A model generated the notes under the pieces. It was not told the DNA's origin and made no database searches. It saw only the letters and a program-made list of their open reading frames with translations. Source: a virus. Taken from it: a stretch of 33,573 nt of DNA. A program made the translations under genes and the position numbers. Below are positions 18,655 through 27,858 of the stretch, one piece after another; the first letter of the stretch is position 1; the number at the start of each line of letters is the position of its first letter. The stretch lies in IMG/VR virus record IMGVR_UViG_3300028027_000007, positions 1 through 33,573 of that record. One strand, given 5' to 3'.

Positions 18655-19343
18655 CTTGGAACGAATTAACGATTTGGCAGTACCAACAAATTTATCCAAT
18701 AGTTACTAAGCCTGAAAAGGATTGGACTAACTTAGACGTAGAGAGTAAGCTTGTAGGTATAATCTACAATCTAACCGACACCCAGGTTGATAGCCTATCT
18801 ATTCAGCAATTCAATAATCTAAGGGCAACACTTAGCTTTTTAGACGATAAAATAGAAGGTAAGCCTGTTAAGTACACGGAAGTAAACGGCAAACGATACC
18901 GATTTGTTTATGATGTGCAGCAAATCAAAGCCGCCAGATATATCGAAAGCAAGGTATTCAGCACCGATTTAATTAACAACTTACATAAGTTAGCAGCCTC
19001 AATGGTTATGCCTCAGCGCAAAACTTGGTATGGCAGATGGGTAAACGATACCTATGATGCAGCAAAGCATAGCGAGTATGCAGCCGACCTACAAGCCTCT
19101 AACTTTGTACACGTTTATCATTCGGTTGTTTTTTTTTATCAAGTATACAGAAATTGGATAGAGGTTTCTCAGGCTTATTTGATACAGGAAATGATGTCGA
19201 AGGGAATGAGTCCGGAGTCAGCGCAAGAGGCGGTTCAAATTTTATGCAGCACTTTGGATGGCAATATTGCGCCAAATCTGTTGCCGACCACGAAAATATC
19301 ACAGTTGACCAAAGCTATGAACTTTCAACAATCCAGTTCCTAA
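18651..19343 (+). CDS. Tail assembly chaperone (short form, gpG-like)
   Basis: This encodes 230 residues. It begins MTWNELTIWQYQQIYPIV and matches by pattern the tail assembly chaperones of Bacteroidota long-tailed phages, with internal features VGIIYNLTDTQVDSL, GKPVKYTEVNGKRYRF and FVHVYHSVVFFYQVYRNW. Such proteins coat the tape measure before tail-tube polymerisation. A run of nine T (19129-19137) lies in the frame as T-TTT-TTT, a good -1 slippage site, and the overlapping -1 frame (19103-19408) encodes the family's usual C-terminal extension. Both a 230-residue form and a longer fused form are therefore expected. Confidence 0.82.
   Translation: MTWNELTIWQYQQIYPIVTKPEKDWTNLDVESKLVGIIYNLTDTQVDSLSIQQFNNLRATLSFLDDKIEGKPVKYTEVNGKRYRFVYDVQQIKAARYIESKVFSTDLINNLHKLAASMVMPQRKTWYGRWVNDTYDAAKHSEYAADLQASNFVHVYHSVVFFYQVYRNWIEVSQAYLIQEMMSKGMSPESAQEAVQILCSTLDGNIAPNLLPTTKISQLTKAMNFQQSSS
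19129..19137 (+). other. Slippery run for -1 frameshift
   Basis: Nine consecutive T in the chaperone gene; in the zero frame it reads GTT TTT TTT TAT, so a T-TTT-TTT heptamer is present. Slipping back one base enters the frame that stays open from 19103 to 19408. The slip could occur in translation or transcription. Confidence 0.6.
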
Positions 19344-19408
19344 ACACACTTAGTTACCTGAAGGCTAAAGCCGATTACGATAAAGAGCAACATAGGAAAC
19401 TTAAATAG
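19136..19408 (+). CDS. Tail assembly chaperone -1 frame extension (gpT-like part)
   Basis: If the ribosome shifts at 19129-19137, translation continues here for about 90 residues: a Gly/Asp/Ser-rich linker, then FMQHFGWQYCAKSVADHENI and LSTIQFLNTLSYLKAKADYD with a basic end. The GW segment followed by an IQFLNTLSYLK helix is the usual C-terminal module of these chaperones. A separate start (TTG at 19154) is possible but weak. This overlap is the counterpart of the G/GT pair of lambda. The fused protein would span 18651-19408. Confidence 0.75.
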   Translation, partial: LSSIQKLDRGFSGLFDTGNDVEGNESGVSARGGSNFMQHFGWQYCAKSVADHENITVDQSYELSTIQFLNTLSYLKAKADYDKEQHRKLK

Positions 19409-19411
19409 CCC

Positions 19412-19436
19412 CCAAGCCCTGCCATTTTTGGTGGGG
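19412..19436 (+). terminator. Weak hairpin after chaperone gene
   Basis: CCCC and CAA pair with TTG and GGGG with a two-base bulge, followed by a T-containing but interrupted tract. It is a weak terminator at best, and genes continue in the same direction. Confidence 0.2.
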
Positions 19437-19471
19437 TTAGTTATTTTTAGCCCTTGCTTATATTTATTAGC

Positions 19472-20152
19472 GTGAGCATAGCAAAAGCACAAATAAGGGA
19501 ACTTCAGCAAAGCTTTATACAAAGCATAGGAGATACAGAGTTTGACAAGGTCAATCCAAAGGACTTACCTATATTGGAAAGGGTACTTGCTATCTATGGA
19601 CAAGCCTTTAATACAAGAATTACCGAAATATTAGACAAAGAAAATATTACAAGTTCTGGTAAGTTAGCAAACCCGGCAGAACCTATACTAACTAAATTTG
19701 GTACTGGCTACATTTTGAGCGTAGGTTATGAGAAGGGTAGTGAGCAAGACAAGTACTTTAGGTTTATCAATAAAGGGGTTTTAGGTACAACAAACGAAAA
19801 GGCAGACCCTAATACACCCTATAAATTTGATAAGGCAAATAAATATGTCAATATTGGTGCAGTTGAAAAATGGTTAAGTTATAATAAACTTAAAACAGTA
19901 GCAGTTAAAAAATACACAAAGCTTGGAGTAGAAGCTAAAGCGATTGAAAGCAAAAAATCCTTAGCTTTTGTTATAGCCAGAAGTATTCATAGAAAAGGTA
20001 TTACCTCTACATATTACTTTGACAGAGCAGTAGCCCAAATATTCAATAAAGATTTTGTAGCAGATGTTGCCCTTGCAGTTGGTGGCGATGTGCAAATACA
20101 AATAAAACAAATAGTAAACGAAGTAAAGAATGGCAATAACAATAACAAGTAG
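19472..20152 (+). CDS. Virion-associated protein, unknown (226 aa)
   Basis: This encodes 226 residues from the GTG at 19472; a TTG at 19454 would add six. The start MSIAKAQIRELQQSFIQSIGD and the FDKVNPKDLPILERVL segment are helical. The middle (TKFGTGYILSVGYEKGSEQDKYFRF) is beta-rich, and the C-terminus is helical with an Asn/Lys tail. By position between tail chaperone and tail proteins it is probably a tail component. No domain is recognised. It overlaps the next gene by 23 bases. Confidence 0.72.
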   Translation: MSIAKAQIRELQQSFIQSIGDTEFDKVNPKDLPILERVLAIYGQAFNTRITEILDKENITSSGKLANPAEPILTKFGTGYILSVGYEKGSEQDKYFRFINKGVLGTTNEKADPNTPYKFDKANKYVNIGAVEKWLSYNKLKTVAVKKYTKLGVEAKAIESKKSLAFVIARSIHRKGITSTYYFDRAVAQIFNKDFVADVALAVGGDVQIQIKQIVNEVKNGNNNNK

Positions 20153-21344
20153 CCCTGCACCTTATTCGTCAATGCACGATAACCTTTGGTTTGTTTCAAG
20201 TTCTACTAATAGCGGAACTACAAACTTTAAATTTGTGTATGATGTATACATTAACGGAAGCCAAGTAATTAGGTCAAAGGTATTCCCTGCGCCAAGTGCA
20301 GAAGGTAGCTATGGGGTGTTTAACGCATCTCCAATGGTAAGAAGTTTTGTAACTAATTATTTTGAGCCTTCAGGAAACTCAATACTTGTAGCTTCAAACG
20401 ATAAGATTAAAGTAGATTACCAAGTAAGGATAGGCGAAGAGGTTAGCGGTGTTACTACTACAAACTTAGCATCTGGCAGCTACTCAGCCTACAACTTTGT
20501 TCCGCCATTGTTTGCCGATGTATTCTTAACAAAGAACAATACACCTTTAGTGTTATCGGACTATTACGATAATTTACTATTGGAAAACTTTACGGACGAT
20601 TTCTTAACCGAGCGTGATACAGACAACATAACGCTTGAGTATGGCGATAACTTTTACATTACCTTCCTACGCATAGCAACGGGCGGTTATTCTGCTTGGG
20701 TTGAAGTATTAGGCGAAGGCGACGTGGTTACTAATACTGTATCGGGCAACATTACTTTAGGCGGTCAATTTAATATGTTTAACCTACAAGCAGGACACAT
20801 AAACGATTGGGCATCTGGCACGATTATAGATGAGAATACATACGGCTATAACTTCTATTTGAAAAGAGGTGGCGCACAAACAAGGGTAATTAAATTAAGA
20901 CATAAGTGCTATCCTAAATACCAACAATTTAACTTAGAGTTCCTAAATAGATTAGGCGGTTGGGACACTAAAAAATTCGCTTTAGTTAATAGAAGGTCGA
21001 GCGAGTATCAAAGGGCATCATACAGGCGAAGCGACTGGCAGCTTGTAGGTGGGCAAATGACAAATATAGATGGATATAACAGATATAACGAGACAACTTT
21101 CAACTATGCTATTCAGCATAAAGATAAATATAGGCTTACTTCTGATTGGGTTAGCGAACAAGATTATTCTTGGTTGGCTCAACTTGTATCGTCTCCTATT
21201 GTGTATATGGAAGTACTTGGTGCTTATTTCCCTGTTACCATAAGCACGAGCAATTATGAGTACAAGTTAGAAAGTGCAGACAAACTATTTAACTTTGAGA
21301 TTGAAATAGAAGTAGGCAAATACTTAACAAGCCAATTCAGATAA
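20130..21344 (+). CDS. Tail protein, possibly distal tail component (404 aa)
   Basis: This encodes 404 residues, mostly beta structure with many Ser, Thr, Asn and Tyr (ITITSSPAPYSSMHDNLWF at the start; RLGGWDTKKFALVNRRSSEY near residue 290). This composition and the place between chaperone and tape measure fit a tail-tip or distal tail protein. It is followed by the hub-like 684-residue protein with a TAATG overlap. A structural tail role is likely; the exact identity is inference. Confidence 0.75.
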   Translation: MAITITSSPAPYSSMHDNLWFVSSSTNSGTTNFKFVYDVYINGSQVIRSKVFPAPSAEGSYGVFNASPMVRSFVTNYFEPSGNSILVASNDKIKVDYQVRIGEEVSGVTTTNLASGSYSAYNFVPPLFADVFLTKNNTPLVLSDYYDNLLLENFTDDFLTERDTDNITLEYGDNFYITFLRIATGGYSAWVEVLGEGDVVTNTVSGNITLGGQFNMFNLQAGHINDWASGTIIDENTYGYNFYLKRGGAQTRVIKLRHKCYPKYQQFNLEFLNRLGGWDTKKFALVNRRSSEYQRASYRRSDWQLVGGQMTNIDGYNRYNETTFNYAIQHKDKYRLTSDWVSEQDYSWLAQLVSSPIVYMEVLGAYFPVTISTSNYEYKLESADKLFNFEIEIEVGKYLTSQFR

Positions 21345-23398
21345 TGATTAGTACAGAGATATACATCGAGGAACAAAAGATTGATTTATTGCAGGATATA
21401 TCTACAGAGTTCACTTATGCGATTGACGATGTAAGTGAGTTTGGTAGCCGCAATACTTCTTTTAGTAAGACAATAAGCATACCAGGAACGGCTAACAATA
21501 ACCTTGTATTTGGTTACATCTTCGAACTTAACAACGCTAACTTTACGGATAACACCTTGCCAAACGTAGGGTATAATTTTAACGTAACTAAACAAGCTAA
21601 CTGCAAAATCTTTATTGATAAGGTACAGATATTTAAAGGCACTTTGAGAATATTAGAGATAGTAATAGACAAAGAAACTATTGAATACCAATGCAGCGTG
21701 TTTGGGGAATTAGGTGGTTTTATTAACCAGTTAGGCAATCAACGTTTAGAAGATTTAGATTTCAGTTCTTACAATCATACTTATAGCGTAGCCAATATTA
21801 GTGCGAGTTGGGATAACCCCGGCGGTTCTGGTTACTACTATCCGCTTATTGATTATGGTAATGTTAGTACCGGGCAGTACGGAGTTGCTAAAAAGGATTT
21901 TCAATATACAACGTTTAGACCTGCTTTGTATGTTAAAGAATACATACAAAAGATATTTGCAGGTACAGATTACACTTTAGATTGCCCGTTCTTTGATAGT
22001 GCTTTATTTAAGAGGCTTATTATTCCGCATAACCAAACAAACATAACTGCGTTAAACAATACGAGTTTAGATGCCAATGCTGACATACAACTAATCAATA
22101 CAAACCTTAATACGTTTGTAGAGTTCACAATGGTAACGGCAGGTAGCTTTACACTTGACATAACAAAGCAACTATTTACTTATACCGGTACGCCTACAAT
22201 AACAACTGACATTCAATTAACTTTGCGTGGCGATGTAACTACTTACAATCCAAGCCTACCAGCTTTTTCTGTTATCTTGAAAAAAGATGGCGCACAAATA
22301 GGCAGACAAGATTTTGATGCGAGTATTAATGATTTTATGGACTGCAATATTTTAGTAAGCGGCGTAAACTTTGCTACTAATAACACTATGCAGGTCGAGA
22401 TATTAGGCAACGGCATTTTTCTAAATATTATTTTAGGAGAAGTTAAGCTAACTACAACAACACCAACGCAAGTTCAAATTAACTTAGGAGAAACAATAAC
22501 AATAAACGATACAATTCCTAAAGGTATATTTCAGCGCGACTTTTTTATGAGCATTGTTAAGATGTTTAATCTCTACGTTTATGAGAATAAGTTTAATGAC
22601 AAAGAACTTGTTATTAGTCCGTATGTGGACTTTTATCCTACTACTTCAGCTACGGCAGAAGATTGGACAAATAAAATAGACAGAGCAAAGCCTATAAGTA
22701 TAAAGCCAATGAGTGAAGTAAACGCTCGTTACTATAATTATAAATTCAAAACCGATAATGATTTCTACGGGGAAAACTATCGCAAGAAGTATACCGAAGG
22801 TTATGGCGATTTTATTTACGATACCGAATTTGACTTTGTAAAAGAAACCGACAATTTAGAAGTTATATTTGCTGCATCTACTTTATACCAAGCTACCGGA
22901 CAAGACAAAGTATTCCCGGCTATTTATAAGAAGTCAAACACAAATAGCGCAGAGGACAGAATGGATAGCATTATAAGAATTATGCAAACCAAAAAGATAA
23001 CGGGTGTATCAAGTTGGAACATTATGAATACTACTACAAACTTAGCTACTTATACAAGCTATGGTTATGCAGGGCATTTAGACGACCCAATTAACCCTAC
23101 AAACGATATTAACTTTGGCGCACCTAAAGAGATACAATTTAGACCTAATAGCTATCCGACTACTAATGTATTCAACGCATTTCATAGTCCTTACCTTGCT
23201 GAGATAACAAGCAAAGATAGTAAGCTATTAACTTGCTTTGGTTTACTTGATATAGTAGACATTTTTAATTTAGATTTTAGTAAATACGTTTATATTGACG
23301 GGGTATTATTTAGGCTTAACAAGGTCGAAAACTTTAACCCTATGGAATACAACACTACTAAACTATCATTTCTTAAAGTAATAGAAACATCATACTAA
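21344..23398 (+). CDS. Tail hub/tip-like protein (684 aa)
   Basis: This encodes 684 residues. The N-terminal part (about 1-110: STEIYIEEQKIDLLQDIS, SRNTSFSKTISIPGTANN) resembles the base of tail-hub proteins that contact the tube. The central region is a series of beta-sandwich-like stretches, and the C-terminal half has a long FMSIVKMFNLYVYENKFNDKEL segment typical of hub insertions. It probably forms the tail tip that receives the fibre. The TAATG overlap couples it to the tape measure. Structural role likely; no enzyme motif seen. Confidence 0.75.
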   Translation: MISTEIYIEEQKIDLLQDISTEFTYAIDDVSEFGSRNTSFSKTISIPGTANNNLVFGYIFELNNANFTDNTLPNVGYNFNVTKQANCKIFIDKVQIFKGTLRILEIVIDKETIEYQCSVFGELGGFINQLGNQRLEDLDFSSYNHTYSVANISASWDNPGGSGYYYPLIDYGNVSTGQYGVAKKDFQYTTFRPALYVKEYIQKIFAGTDYTLDCPFFDSALFKRLIIPHNQTNITALNNTSLDANADIQLINTNLNTFVEFTMVTAGSFTLDITKQLFTYTGTPTITTDIQLTLRGDVTTYNPSLPAFSVILKKDGAQIGRQDFDASINDFMDCNILVSGVNFATNNTMQVEILGNGIFLNIILGEVKLTTTTPTQVQINLGETITINDTIPKGIFQRDFFMSIVKMFNLYVYENKFNDKELVISPYVDFYPTTSATAEDWTNKIDRAKPISIKPMSEVNARYYNYKFKTDNDFYGENYRKKYTEGYGDFIYDTEFDFVKETDNLEVIFAASTLYQATGQDKVFPAIYKKSNTNSAEDRMDSIIRIMQTKKITGVSSWNIMNTTTNLATYTSYGYAGHLDDPINPTNDINFGAPKEIQFRPNSYPTTNVFNAFHSPYLAEITSKDSKLLTCFGLLDIVDIFNLDFSKYVYIDGVLFRLNKVENFNPMEYNTTKLSFLKVIETSY

Positions 23399-25587
23399 TG
23401 GCAGAAAATCAATTATCGTTTGATATAAAGGTAGGTGGTAACCAAGACCAAGCTATAGGCTCGTTAAAAAAGCAATTAAAAGAAGCGCAGCAAGACGTAC
23501 AAGCGTTATCCGATAAGTTCGGTGCTACTTCAGAACAAGCGATTGAAGCAGCAAAAAGAGCTTCAGAATTAAAAGACAGGATAGGCGATGCAAAAGCTTT
23601 AACAGATGCTTTTAATCCAGATGCTAAGTTTAAAGCCTTAACCGCTTCGCTTAGTGGTGTAGCCGGTGGTTTTGCAGCAGCGCAAGGTGCAATAGGTTTG
23701 TTTGGTGCTGAGTCAGAAGCAGTAGAGAAAACTTTGTTAAAGGTGCAATCTGCTATGGCTTTATCTCAAGGCTTACAATCTGTTGGGGAAAGTATTGATA
23801 GCTTTAAGCAATTAGGTGCGGTTATTAAAAGTACAACTGCGTTTCAAACTGCTTATAACTTTGTTATGGGCGAAAAATCTGCAATTCAAAAGTCAGATGT
23901 TGCAACAACTGTAGCTTCAACTGTAGCAACTAAGGCACAGGCTGCTGCAACTAATACGGCAACTGTAGCAACAACGGCATCGGCTACTGCTATGAAGGTA
24001 TTGCGTGGAGCGATACTTGCAACGGGGATAGGCGCTTTAGTAATTGGACTTATAGCCGTAGTTCAAAACTTTGGTAAAATAAAAACTGCGATACTTAATG
24101 CTATCCCAGGACTTGGCAAATTTGCATCTACTGTTGGTAATGTTATTAATGCCTTTACTGACTTGATAGGCGTAACAAATGCAGCTTCAAGGGCAGAGCA
24201 ACAAAGACAAGCAATCTTTACAAAAGCAGCTGCCGGTACTAAGATAATTAATGAAGGGATTGACAGACAAATTAAACTACTTCAAGCACAGGGTGCGCAA
24301 CAAGAGAAAATAGATGAGCTTAGAAAAAATCAAATTAAAAATGAATTAAACGATTTAAAAAAAGCTGCAAACGAGAAGGGCATTTTATACGGAGAACAAG
24401 CTAAAAAATTCAAAGACCTTCAAAATGACTTGCAGGTAATTGATGCAACGGCACAAAAAACAAGAGAAGATGCAGCTAAACAAGCAGCACAAAGAGGTAC
24501 AGCTAATGCAAATAAATACGGGGAAAGCCAAAAGAAACAAGAAGAGCAACTTGCAAAGGAAAGGTTAGAAGCACAAAAAGAAGCTTTATTAAAACTAAGC
24601 GAATTAAATAATGAAATATTTTTATCTACTTTTAAAGACGAAAATGATAGAAAAAGAGCAGAATTAAATATTGCATTTGATAAAGAAAAAGCAGAGATTT
24701 TAGCTAATACTAAAATAACAGAAGAGACAAAAAATCAATTAATAGTTGCTTTAAGAACTAAACTTAATTCAGATTTAGATGCTATTAAACAAGCTGAAAA
24801 GAATAAACAAGCAGACGCAGATGCAAAGATGCTTGAAGAAGCAGCAGCACAAATGGCTAAAGAAGATGATTTAGAATTTGCTAATTTACAAAAAAAGTTT
24901 TCTAAGACACAAGACGACGAAAAGAAACAAGCAGCAAAAGACCTTGCTGCACTTGATAAAAAATTAGCTAAAAATGAAACTGATTTACAATTAGAAAAAG
25001 ATTTATTAGACCAAAAAGATGCTTTATTAGAAGAGCAATTTGCCAATAGTTTAATTACTGAAGACCAATACACCGCAAATGTTGAAGCAAATGCAAAGGC
25101 AAGAGTAGATATAGCAAAAAAAGAAGCAGACCAAAAGATAGCTTTAGCACAACAAAGTGCTGCTGCTTTAACTGCATTAAGCGATATAGTAGGTAAAGAA
25201 ACGGCTGCCGGTAAAGCTTTGGCAATATCTTCTGCATTAATTAATACCTATTTGGGTATTACTCAAGCTTTAAAATTGCCATTCCCTGCTTCTATTCCTG
25301 CAACTATTGTTGCTGCAACAACTGGCTTTAGTGCGGTTAAAAACATTATAGCAACAAAAGTTCCTGGTGCATCAAGTTCTGGTGGTGTTGGTAATATGTC
25401 TACTCCAAATGTTTCGGCAGCAGCACCAATAGCACCTGCACAACCTCAAGCACAAACAACGAGCCTTAATACTGAAACTATTAACGCTTTAGGCAATCAA
25501 GCTATTAGAAGCTATGTAGTGGAGAGCGATGTAACAAGCAGCCAACAAAGGATTGCAGCTATTCAGCAACGTGCAAGGTTTGGTTAA
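23398..25587 (+). CDS. Tape measure protein
   Basis: This encodes 729 residues. Long Ala/Lys/Gln-rich helices and coiled coils span about residues 10-60 and 300-580 (many AKEDDLEFANLQKK-type heptads). Hydrophobic segments lie near 200-225 (GAILATGIGALVIGLIAVV) and near 625-650 (PASIPATIVAATTGF). This is the standard makeup of tape measure proteins, which set tail length and may enter the host membrane. At about 0.15 nm per residue the tail would be near 110 nm. It is preceded by tail-tip genes rather than directly by the chaperone, an unusual order. Confidence 0.92.
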   Translation: MAENQLSFDIKVGGNQDQAIGSLKKQLKEAQQDVQALSDKFGATSEQAIEAAKRASELKDRIGDAKALTDAFNPDAKFKALTASLSGVAGGFAAAQGAIGLFGAESEAVEKTLLKVQSAMALSQGLQSVGESIDSFKQLGAVIKSTTAFQTAYNFVMGEKSAIQKSDVATTVASTVATKAQAAATNTATVATTASATAMKVLRGAILATGIGALVIGLIAVVQNFGKIKTAILNAIPGLGKFASTVGNVINAFTDLIGVTNAASRAEQQRQAIFTKAAAGTKIINEGIDRQIKLLQAQGAQQEKIDELRKNQIKNELNDLKKAANEKGILYGEQAKKFKDLQNDLQVIDATAQKTREDAAKQAAQRGTANANKYGESQKKQEEQLAKERLEAQKEALLKLSELNNEIFLSTFKDENDRKRAELNIAFDKEKAEILANTKITEETKNQLIVALRTKLNSDLDAIKQAEKNKQADADAKMLEEAAAQMAKEDDLEFANLQKKFSKTQDDEKKQAAKDLAALDKKLAKNETDLQLEKDLLDQKDALLEEQFANSLITEDQYTANVEANAKARVDIAKKEADQKIALAQQSAAALTALSDIVGKETAAGKALAISSALINTYLGITQALKLPFPASIPATIVAATTGFSAVKNIIATKVPGASSSGGVGNMSTPNVSAAAPIAPAQPQAQTTSLNTETINALGNQAIRSYVVESDVTSSQQRIAAIQQRARFG

Positions 25588-25622
25588 ATGATAACAATTT
25601 AAAATCATTAATATTTAGAAAT

Positions 25623-26207
25623 ATGGACTTACCTATTTATTTATTAGACATTAGCGAGGATATGAATGACGATGCCGAGGTCGACTACATAGCGCTCGTT
25701 GATGCCCCTGCCATTAAAAAGAATTGGAATGCCTTTAAAAATCAACAACGCTTTGAAGTGGTTAGCGAAGATAAGCGTATTATCTCTGGTCCTCTTATGT
25801 TGGCTGATATGCCTATTTTTAGGAGCGATGCTACTTATGGCGATTACTATGTGGTCTTTTCTAAAGACACTATATTTAAGATTGCTCAAAAGTTTTTCAA
25901 AAGAGGCTACCAATCAAACGTAAACTTAATGCATTCTCCTGACCAACAGGTTGAAGGGGTTACTATGTTTGAAAGCTTTATAACAGATTCAAGCAGAGGT
26001 ATACAACCAATGAAAGGGTTTGAAGATGCACCGGACGGCTCTTGGTTTGGTTCTTTTAAAGTAGACAACGAAGGCGTTTGGAATGATGTAAAGGAAGGTA
26101 AATTTAAAGGCTTTAGCGTAGAAGGGTTATTTACTTACAAGACAAAGCCGACCAAAGAACAAGAACTTATGAATGCAATAAAGGAAATATTGCAACGGGT
26201 TAAATGA
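25623..26207 (+). CDS. XkdF-like prohead maturation protease
   Basis: This encodes 194 residues that match the putative phage serine protease XkdF (Pfam PF14550): LPIYLLDISEDMNDDAEVDYIALVD at the start, SGPLMLADMPIFR, the SNVNLMHSPDQQVEGVTMFES segment holding a candidate catalytic histidine, and KFKGFSVEGLF holding a candidate catalytic serine. It would cut scaffold and capsid N-termini during head maturation. The neighbours, a scaffold-like and then a capsid gene, support this. It is preceded by a TAATATTTA leader also seen before the scaffold and tail-tube genes. Confidence 0.85.
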   Translation: MDLPIYLLDISEDMNDDAEVDYIALVDAPAIKKNWNAFKNQQRFEVVSEDKRIISGPLMLADMPIFRSDATYGDYYVVFSKDTIFKIAQKFFKRGYQSNVNLMHSPDQQVEGVTMFESFITDSSRGIQPMKGFEDAPDGSWFGSFKVDNEGVWNDVKEGKFKGFSVEGLFTYKTKPTKEQELMNAIKEILQRVK

Positions 26208-26243
26208 TAAACAAAATCTTTTATTAATATTTAAACAAAAAGA

Positions 26244-26834
26244 ATGATGAACGCAAAAGATGCAATTATGCAAATTAGGGCTTTATTCGAAGATATGCCA
26301 CAAGTAGAGGCTCCGGCTCCTATTGAAGCACCTATCGAAGAGGTACCTGTTACATTCGCGGAATATAGCCTTATGGACGGAACAAAGGTTATGATTAGCG
26401 AATTAGCTATTGGCGGTGTAGTTACTTTAGCTGACGGAACACCTGCTCCAACTGGCGAACACCAATTAGCAGACGGAACTCAAATCGAGTTAGACGAAAA
26501 CGCTAAAATTATTTCAATCGAAACTCCAGAAGCAGAAGCGGAAATCGCTGACGAAACTCCTGCTGAAATGGGTAAAAAGATGGACGAGAAAATGGCAGAC
26601 GAAATCGCTGCTTTAGTTTCTGAAAACGAAAATCTTAAAACGCAAGTAGCACAATTAGAGGCAAAAGTTAAGAATGGCTTTAGTCAAGTAGCTGAATTAA
26701 TAGAAGCACTTACAAAGACACCTAACGCTGAACCTATTGCGCAACCAAGAAACAACTTTGGTTCTAACGTAACTACTCATAATATGAAATACGATAGAAT
26801 TGAGAAATTTAGAAACGCTTTATTAAACAAATAA
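26244..26834 (+). CDS. Scaffold-like protein
   Basis: This encodes 196 residues. It is highly acidic, with a Pro/Glu/Ala-rich stretch (about residues 20-35) and a later coiled coil (IAALVSENENLKTQVAQLEAK, about 130-150). The C-terminus is basic (YDRIEKFRNALLNK). An acidic coiled-coil protein between protease and capsid genes is typical for a scaffold that is removed after assembly. There is also a repeated LADGT element (two copies) of unknown meaning. Start is at 26244; an adjacent ATG at 26247 is equally possible. Confidence 0.8.
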   Translation: MMNAKDAIMQIRALFEDMPQVEAPAPIEAPIEEVPVTFAEYSLMDGTKVMISELAIGGVVTLADGTPAPTGEHQLADGTQIELDENAKIISIETPEAEAEIADETPAEMGKKMDEKMADEIAALVSENENLKTQVAQLEAKVKNGFSQVAELIEALTKTPNAEPIAQPRNNFGSNVTTHNMKYDRIEKFRNALLNK

Positions 26835-26846
26835 AAATAAAATAAA

Positions 26847-27800
26847 ATGGGATTTGATGTATCTGCATTAGCAAACTATACAAAAGAAAACGAAGCTCTA
26901 CTTGTAACTTCATCTGTATTGGGTGCAAAAACTGCTGCTCTTATTAAGAGTGCAGGTAACGTTATGGTTGGCGTGAAGTCAAGCGAAAAAATCAACATTA
27001 TGGAAACTGACGCTATCTTCCAAGATGGTGCTTCTTGTGGCTTTAATGCTTCTGGTTCTACTACCTTTACTCAAAGAACTGTAACTCCTGGTAAAATTAA
27101 AGTAAACGAAGCTTTATGTCCTAAAGACCTTGAAGCTAAGTATTTACAAAAAGCTTTACCTACTGGCTCTATGTACGATTCAGTACCTTTCGAGCAAGAA
27201 TATTCTGAGAAGAAAGCTAAGACAATCGCTGCTCAATTAGAAACTGCTTTATGGCAAGGTGACACTACAAGCGTAAACGTAAACTTAAACAAGTTCGATG
27301 GTCTTGTTAAGTTAATCGGTGCTGCTTCAGGTGTTGTAGCTGCAAACGCTTCTACTTTTATCTCTGGCGCTCCTTTATCTTCTATTACTGATGCTAACGT
27401 AATCTCTATCTTTGATGGTGTTTACAAAGCAATCCCTGCTAAAGTTGTAGCTGCTGACGATATGACTATCTTCTGTGGTCAAGATTTATTCCGTACTTAC
27501 ACTATTGCTCTTAAAAATAGCGGTTCTTTCAATTACCAAATTGATGTTAAAGCTGATAGCGAATTCGTACTTCCTGGTACTACAATCAAAGTTGTAGCAG
27601 TTGCAGGTCTTAACGGAACAAACAAAGTTTACGCTATGCGTTTAAGCAACTTGTTCTTAGGTACAGATTTACTTAACGAAGAAGAGAAGTTTGAAATTTT
27701 CTATGCTAAAGAAGCTGACCAAGTACGTTTCGTATCTGAGTTTAAGATGGGTGTAAATATTGCATTCCCTGACGAAGCAGTGAAGTTTATCCTTGCATAA
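26847..27800 (+). CDS. Major capsid protein
   Basis: This encodes 317 residues. It directly follows the protease and scaffold genes. It shows FDVSALANYTKENEALLV at the start, an INIMETDAIFQDGASCGF segment, a P-domain-like helix (FEQEYSEKKAKTIAAQLETALWQ) and a C-terminal part with NLFLGTDLLNEEEKFEIFYAK and VRFVSEFKMGVNIAFPDEA. This layout fits the HK97 fold. Codon use is strongly biased to T-ending and A-ending codons, in keeping with high expression, and a strong terminator follows at 27807. Confidence 0.88.
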   Translation: MGFDVSALANYTKENEALLVTSSVLGAKTAALIKSAGNVMVGVKSSEKINIMETDAIFQDGASCGFNASGSTTFTQRTVTPGKIKVNEALCPKDLEAKYLQKALPTGSMYDSVPFEQEYSEKKAKTIAAQLETALWQGDTTSVNVNLNKFDGLVKLIGAASGVVAANASTFISGAPLSSITDANVISIFDGVYKAIPAKVVAADDMTIFCGQDLFRTYTIALKNSGSFNYQIDVKADSEFVLPGTTIKVVAVAGLNGTNKVYAMRLSNLFLGTDLLNEEEKFEIFYAKEADQVRFVSEFKMGVNIAFPDEAVKFILA

Positions 27801-27806
27801 TTTATC

Positions 27807-27837
27807 GGGTAGGTTGAAATATACCTACCCATTTTTT
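27807..27837 (+). terminator. Rho-independent terminator after major capsid gene
   Basis: A perfect 8-bp stem GGGTAGGT/ACCTACCC (27807-27814 and 27823-27830) with an 8-base loop is followed by A and six T. It likely sets the level of capsid transcripts relative to downstream genes. Confidence 0.85.
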
Positions 27838-27858
27838 CAAACTAATAATATTTAACAA

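Noticed and set aside
25699-25923. + strand frame inside the protease gene
   Set aside because: It is entirely contained in the XkdF-like gene in another frame and has no independent support.
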